In this document: positions 56,996 through 64,000 of the stretch, one piece after another
Layout of the letters: every line of letters begins with the position of its first letter
Numbering within the stretch: position 1 is the stretch's first letter
Origin: JANPCX01 sp050916095
GTDB taxonomy: Bacteria; Pseudomonadota; Gammaproteobacteria; Burkholderiales; Burkholderiaceae_C
Length of the DNA stretch: 64,000 nt
Direction of reading: 5' to 3'
NCBI GenBank assembly: GCA_050916095.1
Contig: CP050901.1
Span: forward strand, 3,534,001-3,598,000
Position numbers and translations under genes: made by a program
The notes under the pieces: model-generated
The model's input: only the letters and a program-made list of their open reading frames with translations
Databases searched by the model: none
What the model was told of the DNA's origin: nothing

Positions 56996-57808
56996 ATGAG
57001 TAATTCAACCTGGATCCTGACTGGCGTAGCAGTCCTTTTGCTGGTGTTGTCCGCCAGCTGCTGGGGCCTCTTGAAGCTGCGAAAAAAGCCTTTGCCACTG
57101 CCTAGCGATTGGGCCTTGACCCCCCGGCCCGTGTTCAACACCAACGAGCGCCGCGCTTATCGCCTGCTGCGGGATGCGCTTCCTCAGCATGTGGTTCTCT
57201 CCAAATTGCCCTTGGTTCGTTTTTGCCAGCCTGCAGATACCAACCAAACTCGGTATTGGTACGACCTGCTTGGCGCCATTCACGTCGGCTTTGCGATTTG
57301 CAGCGCCAATGGACGCGTGCTGGCGGCCATCGATTTGGAGCTGGATCGCGGCACCTCACGCCGCGTGATTCAAATCAAACAGTCGGTGCTCGCGTCGTGC
57401 CGGATACAGTATTTGCGCTGCCCTCCTGATCGACTACCTTCCTTGGACGAATTGCACCAGATGGTGCCGCAACAAACGGGAACAGCGCCTCTGACTCCAG
57501 CACAAAATCTGCCAATTCCTGCGGGTTTAAGCCAAGCCCGAGAATCGCTTGTGACTGCGGTTGCATCACGCAGAGCGCAGCGCACGCACTTGTGGCAAGA
57601 CACGAATGCCTTCCAAGACTCCTTTTTTGCGCCGGACAGCCGCTTCGACAGCCTGCGCGGCATGGATTTCATTTCCGAAGACGTCATTGAGGAAGCTGCG
57701 CAACAACCCAGGCCGCCGAGGGAACAGCACACGCACTACCGGGGTGCCGATGGCGCTGGCCTGGTTGACGACATGCCTGGCAGCAAACACCAACTGCGCG
57801 GCGCTTGA
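56996..57808 (+). CDS. membrane-anchored DUF2726 protein
   Basis: A 270-residue protein starting with a membrane helix (WILTGVAVLLLVLSASCWGLL, about residues 5-25), then a DUF2726 domain of restriction-endonuclease-like fold: ERRAYRLLRDALPQHVVLSKLPLVRFCQP, then GFAICSANGRVLAAIDLELDRG and the helix RVIQIKQSVLASCRIQYLRC. The C-terminal ~110 residues are low in conservation and probably disordered. The biochemical function of the family is unknown. Start 56996 is used because upstream codons are unlike protein. Confidence 0.8.
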   Translation: MSNSTWILTGVAVLLLVLSASCWGLLKLRKKPLPLPSDWALTPRPVFNTNERRAYRLLRDALPQHVVLSKLPLVRFCQPADTNQTRYWYDLLGAIHVGFAICSANGRVLAAIDLELDRGTSRRVIQIKQSVLASCRIQYLRCPPDRLPSLDELHQMVPQQTGTAPLTPAQNLPIPAGLSQARESLVTAVASRRAQRTHLWQDTNAFQDSFFAPDSRFDSLRGMDFISEDVIEEAAQQPRPPREQHTHYRGADGAGLVDDMPGSKHQLRGA

Positions 57809-57875
57809 CCGAACTGGCCGCTGCTCGGAGGCGGGCCAGTGCTACGGACAAGACATAGCCGGATAGCATCGGGCC

Positions 57876-58952
57876 ATGCCCAACAAACAAACGCCCTCTG
57901 CTGCGCCCGATGCAGAACATTTGGACAACGAAACCCCCTACGAGGGGCTGACACCCGATGTCGTGCTCGACGCTTTGGCCGAAGTCGGTTGTTTTGGCGA
58001 TGGCCGACTGATCCAGCTCAATTCTTTTGAGAACCGTGTCTTTCAAGTGTTCTTGGAAGACAAGTCCGTTGTCGTCGCCAAGTTCTACCGGCCCCATCGC
58101 TGGTCAGATGCACAGATTCTGGAAGAACACGCCTACGCCCAGGAGTTGGCCGCTCAAGATATCCCAGTGATCGCACCGCTTTCACTGACAGCCTCTGGCG
58201 GGGCCGCAGACACGAGCACAGTGTCCAGTGAGCCCAATACCCTGGCAACCGTGCACACCACTGCCGGGCAGCATCGTTTTTCGCTCAGCCCACGTCGATC
58301 CGGTCGGTCGCCGGAGCTGGAGGATCCTCAGGTGCTGGAGTGGATTGGCCGCTTCATCGGACGCATGCACGCGGTCGGCCAAAAGCGGGCGTTCAAGCAC
58401 CGTCGCACACTGACGGTGGCGGAGTTTGGACTGGCCTCACGCGACTACCTGCTGGCGCTAAACGTGGTGTCGCCTGAATGGCAGGAACGGTGGACCAGTT
58501 TGGTGAACGCCGTCCTGCACCTGACCCAACAGCGTTTCGACGAAGTACAAACCTCAGTCGGCGCGGCGGCCATTCGATTGCATGGCGACTGCCATGTCGG
58601 CAATGTGCTTTGGACTGAAAGCGGTCCACACTTCGTGGACCTCGACGACGCCATGATGGGCCCCGCCGTGCAGGACCTGTGGATGCTGCTCTCGGGCGAT
58701 CCACAAGCCGCCAAAGGCCAACTGCGCGCGCTGCTGGCTGGTTATGAGCAGTTCATGGACTTCGACGACCGTGAACTGTCACTGATTGAACCGCTACGCA
58801 GCCTGCGCATCATTCACTACAGTGCTTGGTTGGCCCGTCGCTGGAGCGACCCAGCGTTTCCCGCCGCGTTTCCTTGGTTTGGCACCTCCGCGTATTGGTC
58901 GGAGCAGATCACTCAGTTGCAGGATCAGTTGGATGCGATGCAAGAGGATTGA
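57876..58952 (+). CDS. srkA: stress response Ser/Thr kinase SrkA (YihE)
   Basis: A 358-residue kinase of the RdoA/SrkA (YihE) type, within the phosphotransferase APH fold. Visible parts are LIQLNSFENRVFQVFLEDKSVVVAKFYRPHRW (ATP-binding lysine), IGRFIGRMHAVG, LHGDCHVGNVLW (catalytic HGD and N) and FVDLDDAMMGPAVQDLW (metal aspartate). SrkA protects cells from stress-induced programmed death in E. coli. An insertion of ~30 residues at ~105-140 is longer than in E. coli. It converges on htpG. Confidence 0.9.
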   Translation: MPNKQTPSAAPDAEHLDNETPYEGLTPDVVLDALAEVGCFGDGRLIQLNSFENRVFQVFLEDKSVVVAKFYRPHRWSDAQILEEHAYAQELAAQDIPVIAPLSLTASGGAADTSTVSSEPNTLATVHTTAGQHRFSLSPRRSGRSPELEDPQVLEWIGRFIGRMHAVGQKRAFKHRRTLTVAEFGLASRDYLLALNVVSPEWQERWTSLVNAVLHLTQQRFDEVQTSVGAAAIRLHGDCHVGNVLWTESGPHFVDLDDAMMGPAVQDLWMLLSGDPQAAKGQLRALLAGYEQFMDFDDRELSLIEPLRSLRIIHYSAWLARRWSDPAFPAAFPWFGTSAYWSEQITQLQDQLDAMQED

Positions 58953-58976
58953 CCCCCTCACATCGCACAACATGCA

Positions 58977-60860
58977 TCACGCCGCCAACAACAACTCATT
59001 CACACGCTTCACATAAGCCGACGGGTCTTCCAGTTGGCCGCCTTCGGCGAGCAAGGCTTGATCAAACAGGATGTGGGCCAAGGCGTCGAACTGTGCGGAT
59101 TTCTCCAAACGTTTGACAAGGGCATGCTCGGTGTTCACTTCCAGGATGGGCTGCGCTTTGGGCGCGTCTTGCCCGGCTTGTTTGAGCATGCGTGCGAGGT
59201 GGCTACTCATGTCGCCCTCTTCCACCACCAAACAGGCCGGTGAATCAACTAAACGCGTAGTGATGCGCACGTCTTTGGCACGGTCTTTGAGCGTTTCTTT
59301 CAGACGGTCCAGCACGGGCTTGAAGGCGGTGGCGGCTTCTTCAGCTTGTTTTTTCTCGTCTTCGTCTTGCAGTTTGCCCAGGTCGACCGCGCCCTTGGCC
59401 ACGCTTTGCAGCGGGTGGCCATCGAACTCGTAGAGGTGGCTGAGCAACCACTCGTCCACGCGGTCGATCAGCAGCAGCACCTCAATGCCCTTCTTGCGGA
59501 AGACCTCTAACTGCGGGCTGCTCTTGGCCGCAGCCAGGCTGTCAGCGGTGATCACGTAAATGGCCTCTTGGCCTTCTTTCATGCGCTTCACATACTCAGT
59601 CAGCGAAACACCTTCGTCAGCATGGGTGGATGCAAAACGGAACAGTTTGGACAGGCGTTCGCGGTTGGTGAAGTCTTCGCCGATGCCTTCTTTGAGCACG
59701 CTGCCAAAGTCTTTCCAGAACTTGGCGTATTTCTCGCGTTCGGCGGCGTCTTCGCTGTCAGCCAGCGATTCGAGCATGCTCAGCACACGTTTGGTCGAGC
59801 CTTCACGAATGGCCTTCACATCACGGCTTTCTTGCAGCAGCTCGCGGCTCACGTTCAGCGGCAAGTCGCTGCTGTCGATCACGCCTTTGACGAAACGCAG
59901 GTAGACGGGCATCAACGCCTCGGCGTCGTCCATGATGAAGACACGTTTCACATACAGCTTCACGCCACCACGTTTGTCGCGGTTCCACAAATCCATGGGC
60001 GCTTTGGCGGGCACGTAGAGCAGCTGCGTGTATTCGCTGCGGCCTTCCACGCGGTTATGGGTGGTGGCCAGCGGTGCCTCGGTGTCGAAACTGATTTGTT
60101 TGTAGAACTCGTCGTACTGTTCTTGGGTGATGTCACTCTTGGCGCGGGTCCACAGGGCAGCGGCTTTGTTGACCGGTGTCCACTCTTCTTGTTTGACTTG
60201 TTTTTGCGCTTCGGCGTCCCACTCTTCCTTTTGCATCAAGATGGGAAGCGAGATGTGGTCGGAGTATTTGCTGATGATGCTGCGCAATTTCCAGCCACTC
60301 AAATACTCTTCTTCGCCCTCGCGCAAATGCAAAATCACGCTGGTGCCGCGTGCCGTGCGGGTGATGGTTTCCAGCTCGTATTCACCGGACCCTTCGGAGC
60401 TCCAGCGCACGCCTTCTTCCGGTGTCAACCCAGCACGACGCGACTCCACCGTGATGCGGTCGGCCACAATGAAGCCGCTGTAAAAGCCCACGCCAAACTG
60501 GCCGATCAGTTGGGCGTCTTTTTTCTTGTCCCCTTCCAGCGCGGCCATGAATTCCCGCGTGCCGCTCTTGGCGATGGTGCCCAAGTTGGCCGCCGCCTCG
60601 TCGCTGGACAAGCCAATGCCGTTGTCGGTGATGGTCAGGGTTTTGGCCTCAGCATCAAAACTCACCCGCACTTCCAGGTTGGGTGTGTCTTCAAACAGCT
60701 CGGCGCCGTTCAGCGCCTCAAAACGCAGCTTGTCGCAGGCATCCGACGCGTTGGACACCAACTCGCGCAGGAAGATTTCCTTGTTCGAGTAGAGCGCATG
60801 CGTCACCAGGTGCAGGATTTGTTTGACTTCGGCTTGGAAGGAGTGGGTTTGTTTGGTCAT
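58977..60860 (-). CDS. htpG: chaperone HtpG (Hsp90)
   Basis: A 627-residue Hsp90. The N-terminal ATPase (GHKL) domain has ELVSNASDACDKLR, ITDNGIGL, GTIAKSGTREF and GQFGVGFYSGF; the middle domain carries FIMDDAEALMPVYLRFVKGVIDSSDLPLNVSRE with the catalytic arginine. The start is 60860 (MTKQTHSFQAEVKQILHLV); codons upstream are not natural protein. Length is normal. It may be heat induced, but no sigma-32 promoter was established here. Confidence 0.97.
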   Translation of the reverse strand: MTKQTHSFQAEVKQILHLVTHALYSNKEIFLRELVSNASDACDKLRFEALNGAELFEDTPNLEVRVSFDAEAKTLTITDNGIGLSSDEAAANLGTIAKSGTREFMAALEGDKKKDAQLIGQFGVGFYSGFIVADRITVESRRAGLTPEEGVRWSSEGSGEYELETITRTARGTSVILHLREGEEEYLSGWKLRSIISKYSDHISLPILMQKEEWDAEAQKQVKQEEWTPVNKAAALWTRAKSDITQEQYDEFYKQISFDTEAPLATTHNRVEGRSEYTQLLYVPAKAPMDLWNRDKRGGVKLYVKRVFIMDDAEALMPVYLRFVKGVIDSSDLPLNVSRELLQESRDVKAIREGSTKRVLSMLESLADSEDAAEREKYAKFWKDFGSVLKEGIGEDFTNRERLSKLFRFASTHADEGVSLTEYVKRMKEGQEAIYVITADSLAAAKSSPQLEVFRKKGIEVLLLIDRVDEWLLSHLYEFDGHPLQSVAKGAVDLGKLQDEDEKKQAEEAATAFKPVLDRLKETLKDRAKDVRITTRLVDSPACLVVEEGDMSSHLARMLKQAGQDAPKAQPILEVNTEHALVKRLEKSAQFDALAHILFDQALLAEGGQLEDPSAYVKRVNELLLAA

Positions 60861-60973
60861 GGTGTGTCTTTGAATCTTGGGGTTCAATCGAATGTGCAGC
60901 CTTTGGCTGCACACCAAGGAGAGAGCCACCTCAGGTGGGGCTGGGGTGGCTATTTTCAAGTACCCAACAACAT

Positions 60974-62458
60974 TCACCGCAGACTCAAGGTCTGGCGCTT
61001 CCAGGCTGGGTCTTGCCAGCGGGAGAACAGCACCAGCAGCGACGCTTGGCTGGCTTGTTTTTCGGTTGTCAAATCGTTGATCGACACCACCTCAAAGCTG
61101 CGTTTGAAACGCCCCTCCACACGGCTTTCTCTCACCATCAAAAAGCGCTCGCCACCCGGAACCCAACCCGCAAATTCGCTGTAGCCGATGTCGGGGCCCA
61201 ACAAGGTGCTGCTGGCGGGTGGCAGCACGTCCACGGTCCAGCCTTGTTCACCGCGGCGGAACACCCAGAGTTCACGCCAAGTGTCCAAAGGCTGCACAGC
61301 CAAAGCCAGCGCCCGGCCATCGGGGCTGGCGCTGGCGGACGCGGCCCACACCGTGCCGAACGTGCAGCGACGGTGTAACGGTGCTTTTGCGGCTTGCTCT
61401 GGCGCTTTGGCCGCATCCACGAGCAACACACAGGTTTGACCTGGTTCACCCGCTTGGGTCAACACGGCCAAACGGCCGGGCCGGCTGGGCAGGGCCAGGG
61501 GGGCCGCTTCTGCTGCCCAGCGTGAGGCACTGGTGCGCAGGGCCGCCTCGGTGTATTCCAGCTGGTCGTCGTCGGTCAACTCGGATTTGTTCACGGCGGC
61601 TAGGGCATCGATAGCCCGTTGGGCTGCAGCTTTTGAGGCCGTCGAGACGGCCACCACCGCTTGTTCATCATCCAAGCGGCGGGTGTACCCATAAGCCACG
61701 GCGGACCACACGCCGGCTCGGCGCAACTGCATGCGGTTCTTTAAGGTCTCGGGCAGTTGACTCAGGTCCACGCGGTCCAGCACCTCGGCACGCCAACGGT
61801 CCACTTGGAATCGCTCATGCGGGCGAAGCTGTGGATCCATGCATTCGTGGCGGGTCAGGCCGAGCGCGGCTCGCGCCTGCTGCGGCGCGGTGGCGCTGGG
61901 CATGGCCAAGACGCGGCGAAAGGCTTCACCGTCGTAGCAAATTTGCATGCTGCCGTCACGCTCGTAGCTCTTGAGCGTGACACCATAGCGGGCCACCACT
62001 TCCAGGTGAGCGGCCAAGGTGGCGTCGTTCACTTTGCCTTGGCGGGCAGAGGCGCGGCGTGCCAGGCGCTCGGCCACGCTGCCCAGCACATCAAAGGGCT
62101 CGGCGGTGATGTCGCTGCCAGGCACCGCCTTCAAATATGCTGCAGCGTAGGCCACGCCCAGCGCCTCTGCGCCTGGCGTGTCGCGCACAAAACGCATCAC
62201 CGACAGCAGCTCCGGTGCCTGTGCGGCCTCCAAGCTCGTGGTGCGCACCTGGGAGACCTTCACAAAGCCGGCGCGTTCACGGCGGTGGTCGTAGACCTGC
62301 AGATGGTCCATGCGCTGGCCACGTATCTCCAGCACATCGCCTTGCCACAGAGCGGCTTGTTGCTGTGCGCTGTCGCGCGGTGCTGCGCGCAATGCGGTTT
62401 GGTCTTGGGTGACGATGGCCAATGTGGCGGCCAGGGCCAAAACAGTGGCAGCCATCAT
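60974..62458 (-). CDS. uncharacterised exported protein
   Basis: A 494-residue protein not recognised as a known family. It starts with a signal-like hydrophobic stretch (MMAATVLALAATLAIVTQ), followed by a possible SH3-like segment (ALWQGDVLEIRGQRMDHLQVYDHRRERAGFVKVSQVR) that suggests binding to cell wall. The middle is helical and Ala/Arg-rich; the C-terminal ~180 residues have beta-strand repeats resembling a propeller (GRLAVLTQAGEPGQ, GRALALAVQPLDTWRELWVFRRGE). The start overlaps the SPFH gene stop by 4 nt, so the two are co-translated and probably functionally linked. Confidence 0.7.
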   Translation of the reverse strand: MMAATVLALAATLAIVTQDQTALRAAPRDSAQQQAALWQGDVLEIRGQRMDHLQVYDHRRERAGFVKVSQVRTTSLEAAQAPELLSVMRFVRDTPGAEALGVAYAAAYLKAVPGSDITAEPFDVLGSVAERLARRASARQGKVNDATLAAHLEVVARYGVTLKSYERDGSMQICYDGEAFRRVLAMPSATAPQQARAALGLTRHECMDPQLRPHERFQVDRWRAEVLDRVDLSQLPETLKNRMQLRRAGVWSAVAYGYTRRLDDEQAVVAVSTASKAAAQRAIDALAAVNKSELTDDDQLEYTEAALRTSASRWAAEAAPLALPSRPGRLAVLTQAGEPGQTCVLLVDAAKAPEQAAKAPLHRRCTFGTVWAASASASPDGRALALAVQPLDTWRELWVFRRGEQGWTVDVLPPASSTLLGPDIGYSEFAGWVPGGERFLMVRESRVEGRFKRSFEVVSINDLTTEKQASQASLLVLFSRWQDPAWKRQTLSLR

Positions 62459-63795
62459 TGCACCTGTGCAGGGTTGGTTTCGGTATTGGCAGCGTCAACG
62501 GTGGCATTGCCCGCGTTGTTCTTCAGCGCCCCCACCAAACCGGCTCCAATGAAGCCTCCGTCAGCCGGTGGCGGCGCGATGATGACCTGGATCTTGTCCG
62601 ACAGTTTGTCGGCCAAGGTTTTCTGGATGAGCAGTGGATGGCGGCTGATCAAAGCCCCTTCTCGGGCCATTTGTTCGCTGTTGACCTTGCCCACTTTTTC
62701 CAAGCGGTAGACCTCGGCATCGGCCAGCTTCTGGCGTGAGTCAGCTTCACCCTGGGCTTCAATCCGGCGCGACTGTGCGCTGCCTTCTGCATTCTTGATG
62801 CGCGCCACCTTCTCAGCCTCGGCCTCGAACTGGCGCTGTTCGATCTGCTTTTGTTTGAAAGGCAGCACATGTTTCATGGCTTCTTCTTGGGCGCGCGCGG
62901 CAATCACTTGTTCGCGGGCAGCGGCTTCAGCCGCTTTTTCGCGACGCACTTTTTCAGCCTCGGCATCCAGCTCAGACTCTTTGACCTTCTTGTCTTTCAA
63001 GTCCAAGGTGTAGCGCATTTTTTCTGCTTCCAGCTCTTCGGCCAGCAGCTTGTCCATGCCGCGTTTGTAGTCTTCAGGCAAGGTCACTTTGCCGATTTGC
63101 ACCGAGCGCAACACGATGCCCTCCGCGGCCAGGCGAGGCAACAAATCGGTCTCGATGGATTTTTGAATGTCGGAGCGTTTGCTGGAGAAGATCTCACGCA
63201 CGGTGTAGCGGCTGAAAATTTTGTACACCACACCTTGCACTGCAGGCTGCACCACCTCGCCGGCCACATCGTCGGGCAAGTCTTTGGCCAAACGTTTCAA
63301 CTGCTCAGGAGACAAGGCCCAGCGCACGGTGATGTCCACACCCAGAGACAGACCTTCCACCGACTGGTACGAGGCATCTCCAGCGCCACTTGATGGGCGA
63401 TAGGTTTGATCGCGCAGTGGCAATGCTCGCAGGCTGTGCAAACCGGGCAATACCAGCACGGTGCCACTGGAAAATTGCTCGCTGTTGCCCGTGAATTGGT
63501 TGGTGCGAATACCGACATCGCCACGTTCGACCTGCTGCAATGGCAAATGGGTGGCCAGCAGGTAGGCGGCTGCGCCTGTCAACGCCAACGCCACCAGCGG
63601 GACCCGGTTGCGGTGCAAGAAGCCTGGGCTTTTTTCGATGTCATCTTCCGGCAAGGGGTGAAACACCGTGTGGCTGGCTGCGTCTGAGGTGACGAAATCA
63701 CCGTGCAGTTCGTTGGGCGTTGTTTTGGATGCGCCGAAGCGGCGACGCCATGCAGATTGCAAGGCTAGGATCAGGGCGGTTAAACGTGTGTTCAT
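62455..63795 (-). CDS. SPFH/Band 7 domain membrane protein
   Basis: A 446-residue protein with a cytoplasmic N-terminus (~65 residues), one membrane helix (VPLVALALTGAAAYLLATHL, about residues 66-85), and a prohibitin-type SPFH domain (VERGDVGIRTNQFTG, GVDITVRWALSPEQLKRLAK, YTVREIFSSKRSDIQKSIETDLL). A long charged coiled coil follows (~residues 225-370) and ends QVIIAPPPADGGF, a Gly/Ala-rich tail. SPFH proteins form large membrane rings that organise microdomains or proteases. A GGAG site lies 6 nt before the ATG. An uncharacterised exported protein is translationally coupled downstream. Confidence 0.88.
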   Translation of the reverse strand: MNTRLTALILALQSAWRRRFGASKTTPNELHGDFVTSDAASHTVFHPLPEDDIEKSPGFLHRNRVPLVALALTGAAAYLLATHLPLQQVERGDVGIRTNQFTGNSEQFSSGTVLVLPGLHSLRALPLRDQTYRPSSGAGDASYQSVEGLSLGVDITVRWALSPEQLKRLAKDLPDDVAGEVVQPAVQGVVYKIFSRYTVREIFSSKRSDIQKSIETDLLPRLAAEGIVLRSVQIGKVTLPEDYKRGMDKLLAEELEAEKMRYTLDLKDKKVKESELDAEAEKVRREKAAEAAAREQVIAARAQEEAMKHVLPFKQKQIEQRQFEAEAEKVARIKNAEGSAQSRRIEAQGEADSRQKLADAEVYRLEKVGKVNSEQMAREGALISRHPLLIQKTLADKLSDKIQVIIAPPPADGGFIGAGLVGALKNNAGNATVDAANTETNPAQVQ

Positions 63796-64000
63796 GGTGG
63801 GCTCCGTGTCGGTGGGTGTGTCAGTCAGTTGTTTGTTCGCTGCCCCCGCGAGTCAATCGATCTCTAGTGGGCATGGTTGCATTTTTCTGATTCACCCCGG
63901 AGCACTCAATGCAGTCGCGGGGCCAGATGCTTCCCGCCGCAAGCGGTCTTGGTCATGCAGCGGAAACTTCGGGCAGGGCAACGGAAGAAACACTCACACC

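Overview
The window reads as chromosomal DNA of a GC-rich betaproteobacterium, most likely a member of the Comamonadaceae (Burkholderiales). The evidence is gene content and order: tal-pgi divergent from zwf-hexR, an mlaFEDACB operon that includes mlaA, gltBD, aroKB, a pilE-fimT-pilVWXY1 minor-pilin block and a Bug/TctC-type binding protein. Copies of a Burkholderiales-style palindromic repeat (ends CCGTTCG...CGAACGG) are scattered between genes. No tRNA, rRNA or CRISPR array was seen. The assignment is made by reading alone, without database searches.

Layout. 0-0.8 kb: end of an acyl-CoA-binding protein, then a MazE/MazF-type toxin-antitoxin pair. 0.9-8.3 kb: UDG-like Fe-S protein, PHA-system protein, predicted aminopeptidase, molybdopterin oxidoreductase whose C-terminus is encoded by a palindromic repeat, M20 amidohydrolase, isochorismatase-family hydrolase and GlxA-type regulator. 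8.4-14.2 kb: central sugar metabolism (HAD phosphatase, pgi, tal, zwf, hexR), with a perfect HexR-like palindrome in the divergent promoter. 14.2-18.2 kb: complete Mla phospholipid-transport operon. 18.3-24.8 kb: glutamate synthase, its two genes separated by a repeat. 25-29.2 kb: dgt tightly followed by a RAYT-like protein that lacks the transposase catalytic residues, then a MITE-like element, aroB and aroK. 29.4-37.7 kb: type IV pilus minor pilins and a large PilY1.

38.3-48.4 kb is the accessory part: 5'-nucleotidase; a phenylacetate-CoA-ligase-like gene broken by two unrelated insertion sequences, each with clean terminal repeats and 6-bp target duplications; a Bug-type binding protein; a TauE/SafE permease; an unknown small gene with its own promoter; and an orphan amino-acid-type binding protein. 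48.4-63.8 kb returns to housekeeping: dtd-tyrS, M23 peptidase, anmK, erpA, bactofilin, a coiled-coil membrane protein, rplM-rpsI, a GNAT protein, a DUF2726 protein, srkA, htpG, and an SPFH protein overlapping an uncharacterised exported protein.

How parts work together: Tal, Pgi and Zwf are the sugar-phosphate branch probably controlled by the neighbouring HexR through the shared operator. MlaF/E/D/B form the inner-membrane complex, MlaC the periplasmic carrier and MlaA the outer-membrane component. The minor pilins and PilY1 should form the type IV pilus tip. The most unusual observations are the doubly interrupted but otherwise frame-intact ligase gene, the catalytically degenerate RAYT-like gene coupled to dgt, the repeat-encoded C-terminus, and the UDG-like protein without the usual HPS motif.
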